Source: Anaerolineae bacterium
GTDB taxonomy: Bacteria; Chloroflexota; Anaerolineae; B4-G1; SLSP01
Assembly (NCBI GenBank): GCA_016934645.1
Contig: JAFGSL010000657.1
Span: forward strand, 1-5,134
DNA: 5,134 bases
Direction: 5' to 3'
The position numbers were made by a program, and so were the translations under genes. Each line of letters begins with the position of its first letter. Position 1 is the stretch's first letter. This document shows, piece after piece, positions 1-5,047 of the stretch. The notes below the pieces were generated by a model, which saw only the letters and a program-made list of their open reading frames with translations, was not told the DNA's origin and did no database searches.

Positions 1-87
1 GGGTTGTGTTCAACACGTCTCAAATTCTGCCAGTTAAGGTACTGTTTACCCTCCCAAGAGGGTCTTGACTTTTACCGCACTCTTTCA
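1..87 (+). repeat. Left terminal inverted repeat, 87 bases
   Basis: This sequence is the exact reverse complement of 5048-5134; identity stops abruptly at base 88. It contains two small dyads: GTGTTCAACAC at 6-16 and a 6-base-pair stem with a 4-base loop at 48-63 (ACCCTC / GAGGGT). Such short dyads near an end could be transposase sites or transcription barriers, but no known family was recognised. The inner end (TGAAAGAGTGCGG read outward) could equally be the terminus of an insertion sequence whose body lies outside the window. Confidence 0.95.
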
Positions 88-130
88 AGATGCAGGAGGC
101 AGGATTCTTGTTTCTTGCGTCCTGCGTCTT
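87..130 (-). terminator. Hairpin after the last operon gene, possible terminator
   Basis: Bases 87-97 pair with 120-130 to give an 11-base-pair stem (AAGATGCAGGA / TCCTGCGTCTT) with one G-T wobble and a 22-base loop. It lies 6 bases beyond the stop codon of the Fpg-family gene and directly abuts the left terminal repeat. The position suits an operon terminator, but no clear U-run follows on the minus strand, so Rho-independent termination is uncertain. It could instead be a subterminal structural part of the element end. Confidence 0.4.
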
Positions 131-136
131 CCATTT

Positions 137-937
137 TTATAACGGTTGGCATACCGGGCAGACGCGGGTACGGGTACTGCCGGTTTTGATGTTTTCGATC
201 GTGGTTCCGCAGACGGGGCAGGGTTCGCCTTCCAGGTGCAGGATGTGCATAAAACGCTGATCCCATTGCCCCTTTTCATTGTAGAGGTTCTGCTCCCACG
301 CGCTGCCGCCCTGGTCGATGCTCTGTTGCAACGTCTCACGGAGCGCCTTCCACAACGCGGTGATTTCGGCGTCACTTAGCGTAGCGATAGAACGCAGCGG
401 GTGGATGCGCGCCAGGAATAGCGGGTCCTGCACGTAGACGTTGCCGATCCCGGCGATGCGCTTCTGGTCGAGCAGGAAGGTTTTGATCGCGCCCCTGCGC
501 CCGGCCAGGAGCGTGCGGAAGTCTTCCAGACTCAAGTCCAGCATATCGGGGCCGAGTTCGGCGGTCATCTTGTGATCCGCGAGGGTGGGGGCGTAATGGG
601 CATAACCAAACCACCAGAAGTTCACCACAAGACTCGCACCATCGCTGAAGTCGAAGATAAGGCGGTACTTCTCTGGCAGGTGGTCGCGGTCGTTCAGCAA
701 GATTTCGCCACCCATGCCCAGGCAGAGCAGTAGCCAGCCGGACGACAGTTCCACGCGTACCCACTTGCCGCGCGGTGCTACGTCACGGATTTCCCGCCCG
801 CTGATCGCGGCCTGGAAGTTATCCACCGGCACGTTAAGGCATTTGGGTTGCAGTATCTCGATCTCACCGAAAGTGCGTCCAACCAGTTCTTTCCGCATAT
901 CGCGGGCCATCACGTAGATTTCAGGAAGCTCGGGCAT
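137..937 (-). CDS. Formamidopyrimidine-DNA glycosylase (Fpg/Nei) family protein
   Basis: The 266-residue product has the Fpg/Nei layout at normal family length. The N-terminus is MPELPE, giving the catalytic Pro2 and Glu3 after Met removal. A PRGKW motif supplies Lys58, matching the Fpg beta-hairpin lysine. The H2TH region carries GIGN (Asn166) followed by an LARIHPL segment, and the C-terminal zinc finger has Cys240, Cys243, Cys260 and Cys263. Family enzymes excise oxidised purines such as 8-oxoguanine and nick the DNA by beta,delta-elimination in the cytoplasm. Leu4 favours Fpg over Nei (PEGPE). The zinc-finger hairpin reads STRTRVC, so the usual Arg five residues before the third Cys is Thr. 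The protein may belong to a divergent subgroup with different substrates. The start is fixed by GGAGGGA 7 bases upstream, inside the end of the preceding gene, whose stop is 3 bases away, implying coupled translation. It is the last gene of the operon. Confidence 0.9.
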   Translation of the reverse strand: MPELPEIYVMARDMRKELVGRTFGEIEILQPKCLNVPVDNFQAAISGREIRDVAPRGKWVRVELSSGWLLLCLGMGGEILLNDRDHLPEKYRLIFDFSDGASLVVNFWWFGYAHYAPTLADHKMTAELGPDMLDLSLEDFRTLLAGRRGAIKTFLLDQKRIAGIGNVYVQDPLFLARIHPLRSIATLSDAEITALWKALRETLQQSIDQGGSAWEQNLYNEKGQWDQRFMHILHLEGEPCPVCGTTIENIKTGSTRTRVCPVCQPL

Positions 938-940
938 TGA

Positions 941-2050
941 TCATTCCCTCCGCGTTAGGGTCTCATCGGTGAAGGTCAAAAAAGCCTGGATGTCCGCAGC
1001 CACCGCATCATCCAACTGCTGCCAGGTGTACGTGAAGCCGGGGAACATCGTGCAAAGCTCGTGCTGGCCGTCGTGTTCCACTGCTATAAAAGCGCGGGGG
1101 CGTTTGCCGGTCTTGTCCGTCTGGATGCAATAGTTGCAAGCATCGCAGTGTTTGGTGTGCTGCGCAACAAACGCTTTGACCTGATCGGGCATGGCATCGA
1201 AGTGCTGTAGCAGCGTCTTGAATTCCGGGATGCGCAGCCCGAAGAGCACGGGATTCTTGCGGATCCAATCGTACTCGAAGGCGAGTCCGCCGTGAGTGCG
1301 CTCTCCCCACCAGCCTTTTAGCGGATCGTCAGGTTTGCCGTAGGATTTCACCCAGTCCACGTTGATCTGGTTATCTCGATCACAGACCAGGGTATAGCCT
1401 TCCTTTTCAAAAAACTCGATCAGCGTGAGTAGCCCCGGGCTGTCATTGACCAGGTGCAGCAGTACATCTCTGGTGTAAGGATAGGTGTCGCTATACAGAC
1501 AGCGGGAGAATCGCACTGGCGGGACGTGCGCCGGGCCAGTGGTCGGCGCGGTACGGGTGGCTTCTGCTGCGAACCACGTCCAGGCCGGGAACATCTCCGG
1601 GAAGGCATCACATGTGACAACGGTCTCAGTTTTGCCGGCCTCCAAAGTCAGCCCAAAGCGGGCCAGACGGGTGCGCGTCGGGGCGTTGAGATTGACATCC
1701 TTCTTTTGGATGTGAAGCGTCTGCCCATCGACGACGCCCATTATTCCCATCTTCAGCAGGAGCGCGACAAAGTTATCCACTTTGCGTTTCATCTTTTTCA
1801 TGGTGTCGATGAGTTCCGGTCGATGATTTTGTGCTTCCCCGTGTTCATACCCGTCGTCGGGTTGGATCGCCAGACCGAGCCAGTCCGGGTGAGCGCGGAC
1901 GGCCTCGGCGACGCCGCGTAGAAATGCGTGGAACTGCCGCTGTGCTTCTACGGGGACCGGAATGGTGGGAACCGTGAGCAGGTCGGGAATGGTCTCGACC
2001 CACCCGTTGGCGACACGCTGCGCCAGATTGTCGAATGTTGTGACGCTCAT
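941..2050 (-). CDS. Conserved hypothetical protein with CxxCxxC cluster
   Basis: I do not recognise a characterised family for this 369-residue protein. It is soluble, with no signal peptide or membrane segment. The clearest landmark is a C-terminal cluster, CDACNYC (Cys302, Cys305, Cys308), followed by a QTDKTGKRP stretch, with another cysteine at 333. This spacing suits binding of a metal or Fe-S cluster, though that is inference. A basic segment MKKMKRK lies near residues 84-90, and the middle is rich in aromatic residues (WGWW-like patches, for example GWWGE at 246-250). The ATG overlaps the stop of the membrane-protein gene in an ATGA arrangement (2047-2050), with AAAGGAGA 7 bases before it, so the two are translationally coupled. 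The Fpg-family gene follows after 3 bases. It probably acts with one or both neighbours. The reading frame is certain; the function is unknown. Confidence 0.85.
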   Translation of the reverse strand: MSVTTFDNLAQRVANGWVETIPDLLTVPTIPVPVEAQRQFHAFLRGVAEAVRAHPDWLGLAIQPDDGYEHGEAQNHRPELIDTMKKMKRKVDNFVALLLKMGIMGVVDGQTLHIQKKDVNLNAPTRTRLARFGLTLEAGKTETVVTCDAFPEMFPAWTWFAAEATRTAPTTGPAHVPPVRFSRCLYSDTYPYTRDVLLHLVNDSPGLLTLIEFFEKEGYTLVCDRDNQINVDWVKSYGKPDDPLKGWWGERTHGGLAFEYDWIRKNPVLFGLRIPEFKTLLQHFDAMPDQVKAFVAQHTKHCDACNYCIQTDKTGKRPRAFIAVEHDGQHELCTMFPGFTYTWQQLDDAVAADIQAFLTFTDETLTRRE

Positions 2051-2568
2051 GAAGATGTCTCCTTTGTCGTTTTTTCAAAGAGTTTGAGGGCCGGACATCC
2101 GATCCGGCCTTGTTCGCAATATTTGCAGAGCAGATTCCCGCGGATTGCCCCCGTCCCGGCGGAGGCTAACACTACCAGGATCGCCAGCAGGATGATGCGG
2201 AGCCAGGTGAAGTCCAGGAATGACAGAATGATCCCGCTGACCAGTGGAATGAGTGAAACCAGGAAATCGGGAAGGAGCTCTTTCCAAGTGGCCTCCTTGG
2301 TGGCGAAGCGCCGCGGATCGCCTTGTCTAAACAAGAGCTTGCAAAGGCGGCCTTTGCCCGTGCCGCAGTTCTTCCCATAGTAGAAGCAGTTGATGCAGCC
2401 TGTGCGCATTACGCGTACTTCCGCCCACAGGCAGAAGAGCAGGTATGCGACGGACATCCAAATGCTAAACCCATACAGAATAGCCGCGCCGATCACGTAA
2501 ATGGACACGGGGACCAGATTGCAGACGATGATCATCCATGCCGGGTAGTTTTCGTAACGCTTTTCCAT
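2047..2568 (-). CDS. Small multi-pass membrane protein with two cysteine clusters
   Basis: The 173-residue product has about four hydrophobic segments in two hairpins, near residues 11-33, 36-50, 100-118 and 122-141. Between the hairpins lies a cysteine cluster (Cys58, Cys61, Cys68, Cys76) in a GCINCFYYGKNC context with a GTGKGRLC tail. After the last segment comes a second cluster (Cys148, Cys151, Cys158). Positive-inside reasoning (basic residues at 52-90 and 143-168) puts both clusters and both termini in the cytoplasm, where they could bind a metal or Fe-S cluster or act as redox thiols; this is inference. No named family was recognised. AGGAGG 6 bases before the ATG fixes the start. Upstream is a 130-base gap with an unusual inverted repeat, and the 3' end overlaps the next gene by 4 bases. 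Confidence 0.85.
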   Translation of the reverse strand: MEKRYENYPAWMIIVCNLVPVSIYVIGAAILYGFSIWMSVAYLLFCLWAEVRVMRTGCINCFYYGKNCGTGKGRLCKLLFRQGDPRRFATKEATWKELLPDFLVSLIPLVSGIILSFLDFTWLRIILLAILVVLASAGTGAIRGNLLCKYCEQGRIGCPALKLFEKTTKETSS

Positions 2569-2593
2569 ATTTCGCCTCCTGATGCAAAGAAAG

Positions 2594-2685
2594 ACTACAA
2601 AAGTCTCGCTCCGTACCTTGTCAAGCAGCTATCTGTGTTGAAGAAAGTGCCCGGGTCGTGCTGGTATAGCTGAGACTTTTGTAGT
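2594..2685. repeat. 92-base unit with perfect 14-base inverted ends
   Basis: ACTACAAAAGTCTC at 2594-2607 recurs exactly inverted at 2672-2685. A nested 7-base inverted pair lies inside (CAGCTAT at 2626-2632, ATAGCTG at 2666-2672). The unit fills most of the gap between the second DUF3795 gene and the membrane-protein gene. It could be a tiny MITE-like insertion, or a long-range stem in the operon transcript controlling the three downstream genes. No convincing flanking direct repeat was seen, and no U-run follows in the transcript direction, so an intrinsic terminator is unlikely. Confidence 0.7.
2602..2624 (-). promoter_or_regulatory. Weak candidate -35 element upstream of membrane-protein gene
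   Basis: The minus strand reads TTGACA at 2619-2624, a perfect -35 hexamer. The best -10 downstream is TGTAGT at a long 19-base spacing, inside the right-reading arm of the inverted repeat, so the match is poor. If real, it would give the last three genes their own transcription start. Confidence 0.2.
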
Positions 2686-2698
2686 TAGCGTTTTCAAT

Positions 2699-3091
2699 CT
2701 AGCTTTGTCCCGCTTGTTGCGCGATCTGCTTCAGCCGCTCAATCGCCCCACCGTGACGACCGGGGTCTTGGTTGACGAAGGTTTCGATGTGTTGGCAAGT
2801 GAACAATTCATCGCACTGCCCGCAGTGTTCCAGATGCTTGTCGTCCACGCAGCACAGCAACATCGGGCAGTCGCTTGACCAGTGCACCGTGCGGTCGCCG
2901 CGGCATCCCTGGCAGTACATCTTGCGCTCGAGCACTTCTTCGATGCCTTCGTCTTCCTTGAGCCAGCCCATCTGTTTGAACCAGCCAATTGTCCTCTGCG
3001 CGGACTGGTCGTCCAGCGGGATCAACCGGATGTCGCATGTGGCACAATCGAGCCCGCAGACAGCCATTATGGATGTTTCCTCTTGATTCAT
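2699..3091 (-). CDS. DUF3795-like Cys-rich protein (second copy)
   Basis: The 130-residue product carries the DUF3795 pattern of cysteine groups: CGLDCATC (Cys12, 16, 19), CQGC (Cys60, 63), Cys75, a CC pair (80, 81), CGQC (90, 93) and Cys99. The family is widespread in anaerobic bacteria and archaea and has no established function; the pattern suggests zinc or Fe-S binding. Compared with the other DUF3795 gene here it has a different central part and lacks the YPC ending (it reads FTC), so it is a distant paralogue rather than a recent duplicate. AAGGAGG 6 bases before the ATG at 3089-3091 sets the start. Met9, just before the first Cys motif, is an alternative with a poorer site. A 79-base gap separates it from the gene upstream. 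Confidence 0.87.
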   Translation of the reverse strand: MNQEETSIMAVCGLDCATCDIRLIPLDDQSAQRTIGWFKQMGWLKEDEGIEEVLERKMYCQGCRGDRTVHWSSDCPMLLCCVDDKHLEHCGQCDELFTCQHIETFVNQDPGRHGGAIERLKQIAQQAGQS

Positions 3092-3170
3092 TGTTTGCCT
3101 CCTTGTGCAAATACACTACGCGTTCACACCAGTTTTGACGAGTAGGGAAGTCGAATTCTCTTGGGTCTCT

Positions 3171-3755
3171 TCAACGATATGCGGTCACAAAACAGCACTC
3201 ATCTGCGCCGGTAGCAATCGTACGGACGATTTCCATCTTGCACAACTTATCGGGGAATACCTGGCGATAAACGCTGAGCAAACTCCCTTTGGAGCAATGA
3301 CACCATGTGATAGAGATGGGATCATGCAAGCCCTTATGTAACACCGGGCAACTGCATTGCCCCCGTGCGATGACAGAATAGATCCTGTCTCCATCTCGCG
3401 TCACTTCTCCACACCGACGTAGAGGAGCGGTGGCGTTCAAATACGTGATGACCTCGTCGATATACGTATCGTCGTCTGGGTGGAGTTTCCGCAGTCTTCT
3501 GAAATTGCGCGCATAGATGGATTTTTCGTTTGACACAACGCAAGCACAACCTTCGCGCACTTTGATGCATGTTTCGGCATCCAGCCGGCTATCCATCCTT
3601 TGCATCAACTCACGCGCCCAAGCGACTTTATCCTCAGGTTTGGAACTGTTGTTTATTTTGTCCATCCCGTCGAGTATCGCATCTTGCATATCTTGATCTA
3701 CATATTTGCCAAGTTGTTCTGCAAGGGCCCGGTAGTGTCTATAGCTTTTTGCCAT
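3171..3755 (-). CDS. Cys-rich conserved protein with GADECCF C-terminal signature
   Basis: The 194-residue product has a helical N-terminal half (about 1-110) and a Cys-rich C-terminal half: Cys115, CSC (134, 136), CHC (152, 154), Cys172 and a CC pair (187, 188) within GADECCF. The pattern of C-S-C-P, then C-x-C-S-x-G, then a terminal G-x-x-x-C-x-F strand resembles proteins annotated as DUF6144 or as L-2-amino-thiazoline-4-carboxylic-acid-hydrolase-like, whose last motif recalls the V4R/small-molecule-binding fold; I hold this only as a resemblance. Function is unknown. The ATG at 3755 is preferred over an in-frame TTG at 3794: AGGGG (3762-3766) lies 6 bases before it, while the TTG lies inside the preceding gene. 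The gene is somewhat AT-richer than the genes to its left. Confidence 0.82.
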   Translation of the reverse strand: MAKSYRHYRALAEQLGKYVDQDMQDAILDGMDKINNSSKPEDKVAWARELMQRMDSRLDAETCIKVREGCACVVSNEKSIYARNFRRLRKLHPDDDTYIDEVITYLNATAPLRRCGEVTRDGDRIYSVIARGQCSCPVLHKGLHDPISITWCHCSKGSLLSVYRQVFPDKLCKMEIVRTIATGADECCFVTAYR

Positions 3756-3761
3756 ACTCAA

Positions 3762-3766
3762 CCCCT
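3762..3766 (-). promoter_or_regulatory. Ribosome binding site deciding the 3755 start
   Basis: The minus strand reads AGGGG followed by 6 bases and then ATG at 3755. No comparable site precedes the in-frame TTG at 3794, which would overlap the upstream coding region. Confidence 0.65.
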
Positions 3767-3783
3767 GACACTTTTGTGAGCAC

Positions 3784-4203
3784 TCAGACCTCAAACGTCA
3801 CATTGGCCAGCGCGTGATAGTAGTTGCCCTGCCGGGCCGTGAAGCGCAGCACTGTGTAGTCGGGATCGTTCACGCCGAGAGGATAGTAGCGCTCGAAACC
3901 TTCACGCCAGAGGCGTTGCCGGGACTCGGCGTCTTGCAGTACCTCCATCTCCCCCACCAGCATCAGCCCCATCCACTTCTCCATGTCGATGAAGTAGAGG
4001 CACGCCTGTGGATCGCGGAGCAGTTGCCCGACTCGCCGGGATGAAGTGTTGGTGCTCAACCAGACCGTTTTCAGGCCCTCGTTTTCCATTTTGAGCATCG
4101 CCTTGATGTTGGGGATACCCTCATCGCCATTCGTGCCGAGCATGACGATACCGGAACGGTCGGCCAGGGATAAAGCTTCTTGGATAGCGGTTTCTTTTTC
4201 CAT
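3784..4203 (-). CDS. Pyridoxamine 5'-phosphate oxidase-like (split beta-barrel) protein
   Basis: The 139-residue product resembles short general-stress-protein-26/PPOX-type flavin-fold proteins. An N-terminal helix is followed by a strand GIVMLGTNGDEGIPN (residues 18-32), a KTVWLSTNTSSRRV segment (45-58) typical of the flavin-phosphate region, LLRDPQACLYF (61-71), and a central strand LMLVGEMEVL (80-89). The C-terminus YTVLRFTARQGNYYH (116-130) matches the usual final strands. Members bind FMN, F420 or haem as dimers; which one applies here cannot be told, and no PNP oxidase activity should be assumed. The start at 4203 is supported by AGAGG 6 bases upstream. The open frame continues to 4428, but that part only shadows the upstream gene. 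The next gene starts 28 bases after the stop. Confidence 0.87.
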   Translation of the reverse strand: MEKETAIQEALSLADRSGIVMLGTNGDEGIPNIKAMLKMENEGLKTVWLSTNTSSRRVGQLLRDPQACLYFIDMEKWMGLMLVGEMEVLQDAESRQRLWREGFERYYPLGVNDPDYTVLRFTARQGNYYHALANVTFEV

Positions 4204-4242
4204 GATATGCCTCTTTTTCGAATTTGATATTGTACAGCACTC

Positions 4243-4275
4243 AGGCGGGACGCACTTTTGGAGTGCATCCCGCCT
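4243..4275 (-). promoter_or_regulatory. Intercistronic 14-bp hairpin
   Basis: AGGCGGGACGCACT (4243-4256) pairs with AGTGCATCCCGCCT (4262-4275) around a 5-base loop, with one wobble. It lies in the 91-base gap between the first DUF3795 gene and the PPOX-like gene. No U-run follows in the operon direction, so it looks more like an mRNA processing or stabilising structure than a terminator. A neighbouring CCGCC segment (4276-4281 region, minus strand) could compete for pairing. Confidence 0.6.
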
Positions 4276-4294
4276 CGGCGGAATACTTATGGTT

Positions 4295-4639
4295 TTACAA
4301 TGCCTGATGAATCTGGTCAAGTGTCGTGCGCACATTCGGAACTGAGCCGAAGAAGTGCTCCAGCTTCCCGCAGGGATACTCGACGCAGTGCGCGCAATTG
4401 ACGACGCTGTGTGCGACACCGCAGGCACGGATGTCGCACTCGGCGCAGTGCCAGACTTTGTTCGGCCCGCTCAGACAGCCATCGCAGAGAACCGATTCGG
4501 CGGTGATATGAGGTACGTTGTACTCCTGACGCCACTGGGCGGCGACGGCTTCCAGTGCCGCTTGGTCGTTCGCCTGGGTAGCGATGTACGCGGGGCAGTC
4601 GCTACAGATGAGACCGCAGTAAGCAATGATTTTGTCCAT
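4295..4639 (-). CDS. DUF3795 domain Cys-rich protein (first operon gene)
   Basis: The 114-residue product is a textbook-length DUF3795 protein: CGLICSDCPAYIAT near the N-terminus (Cys8, 12, 15), CDGC (52, 55), HCAEC (65, 68), Cys73, CAHC (82, 85) and the EYPC ending (Cys90). Eleven cysteines in this order imply bound zinc or an Fe-S cluster, but no reaction is established for the family. AAGGAGA (4646-4652) sits 6 bases before the ATG at 4637-4639. An in-frame extension to 4750 adds 37 residues of non-conserved sequence without such a site and is rejected. As the most upstream gene it probably follows the operon promoter in the AT-rich leader to its right. A distant paralogue lies three genes downstream. 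Confidence 0.92.
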   Translation of the reverse strand: MDKIIAYCGLICSDCPAYIATQANDQAALEAVAAQWRQEYNVPHITAESVLCDGCLSGPNKVWHCAECDIRACGVAHSVVNCAHCVEYPCGKLEHFFGSVPNVRTTLDQIHQAL

Positions 4640-4663
4640 TTGGAATCTCCTTGATTTGATTTC

Positions 4664-4707
4664 TAAAAACTCTTGTGTTTTCTGTTCTACGGGTGTAAGT
4701 CGAACAG
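4664..4707 (-). promoter_or_regulatory. Leader hairpins upstream of first operon gene
   Basis: In the presumed 5' leader, CTGTTC (4682-4687) pairs with GAACAG (4702-4707), with a further TAC/GTA pairing inside. A shorter AAAAC / GTTTT stem lies between about 4664 and 4680, nearer the ribosome binding site. Stems this short occur often by chance, so a regulatory role is only a possibility. No clean minus-strand promoter was found in this leader. Confidence 0.25.
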
Positions 4708-4735
4708 GAAATAGTGGAAAACTGATAGTTCCTTC

Positions 4736-4769
4736 AGTGTTACAAACCAAGCCCTATTTTTGTTATAAT
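4736..4769 (+). promoter_or_regulatory. Promoter-like repeat, copy 1 (faces away from operon)
   Basis: The plus strand has TTACAA (4740-4745), an 18-base spacer and TATAAT (4764-4769) preceded by TG at 4761-4762, a perfect extended -10. The -35 is weak, but extended -10 promoters tolerate this. The block shares its AGTGTTACAAAC start and TTGTTATA end, with identical spacing, with 4961-4994. A transcript would run into the palindrome and foldable segment to the right, with no protein gene. Confidence 0.5.
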
Positions 4770-4783
4770 AATATAGAGAATAA

Positions 4784-4807
4784 TCAGATACTACTGGTAG
4801 TATCTGA
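4784..4807. promoter_or_regulatory. Perfect 11+2+11 palindrome, candidate operator
   Basis: TCAGATACTAC (4784-4794) and GTAGTATCTGA (4797-4807) are exact inverted copies separated by TG. The 2-base centre is too tight for a comfortable RNA loop but typical of a site for a dimeric repressor. It lies 15 bases beyond the -10 of promoter-like copy 1, so a bound protein could block that promoter. No regulator gene is present in the window. Confidence 0.6.
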
Positions 4808-4846
4808 AGCAAAGCGGATCACTAAATAAGGGATTGAAATCAAGGT

Positions 4847-4942
4847 TCTGCGTAAGTCCTGTAATATATTCTATCCGAAAATAGTGCTTGCGAGCGCTTC
4901 TGGTACGTCAACGACGAATTCGGATAGGTTCTAAAGCGCAGA
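4847..4942. other. Nested foldable segment, possible structured RNA or small element remnant
   Basis: An outer stem TCTGCG/CGCAGA (4847-4852, 4937-4942) encloses a 9-base-pair stem CTATCCGAA/TTCGGATAG (4871-4879, 4919-4927). That in turn encloses AGTGCT-TGCG-AGCGCT (one wobble) and a small CGTC-AAC-GACG hairpin, giving a branched fold. The symmetry also suits a decayed MITE-like unit: the left edge TCTGCGTAAGTCCTG resembles terminal sequences I associate with some insertion-sequence families, a weak recollection. No protein frame covers it. Confidence 0.4.
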
Positions 4943-4960
4943 CTGCAAAAGTGCAAAGAT

Positions 4961-4994
4961 AGTGTTACAAACACACCACTTTTCTTGTTATATT
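4961..4994 (+). promoter_or_regulatory. Promoter-like repeat, copy 2 (fires toward right end)
   Basis: TTACAA (4965-4970), an 18-base spacer and TATATT (4989-4994) with TG at 4986-4987 repeat the plan of 4736-4769, 225 bases further on. The motif GTGTT-ACA-AACAC (4963-4975) is itself a dyad. A start here would read through the right terminal repeat and out of the segment. Confidence 0.45.
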
Positions 4995-5047
4995 AGTAAC
5001 GGGCAGGACAAAAAAACGCCCACATTTTCTTGTTCTATAGTCAGCTA

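Larger units (their letters stand above)
4751..5047. other. Gene-free AT-rich stretch between operon leader and right repeat
   Basis: No credible coding frame lies here. Apart from the promoter-like repeats, palindrome and nested fold listed separately, the remainder (about 4995-5047) is AT-rich with a run of seven A at 5010-5016 flanked by short GGGC/GCCC arms. The base composition differs visibly from the GC-richer genes. Confidence 0.7.

Noticed and set aside
1454..1921. 155-residue plus-strand open frame
   Set aside because: It lies wholly antisense to the 369-residue gene, has no family features, and is explained by that gene's codon bias.
1928..2380. 150-residue plus-strand open frame
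   Set aside because: It is antisense to two well-supported genes and has no recognisable motif or convincing ribosome site.
2323..2673. Plus-strand frame running into the inverted-repeat unit
   Set aside because: It mostly mirrors the membrane-protein gene; its tail is non-coding repeat sequence.
3092..3170. Promoter in the 79-base gap before the second DUF3795 gene
   Set aside because: No -35/-10 pair at normal spacing was found on the minus strand; read-through from upstream is simpler.
4204..4428. N-terminal extension of the PPOX-like gene to 4428
   Set aside because: The added part overlaps the first DUF3795 gene on the same strand, is low-complexity in character, and the ATG at 4203 has its own binding site and matches family length.
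4640..4750. Upstream in-frame start for the first DUF3795 gene
   Set aside because: The extra 37 residues precede the conserved CGL motif without family support, and AAGGAGA directly precedes the ATG at 4639.
4847..4942. Integron attC site
   Set aside because: The fold is branched, but paired R-box motifs of the GTTRRRY/RYYYAAC type were not found at its ends, and no integrase or cassette pattern is present.
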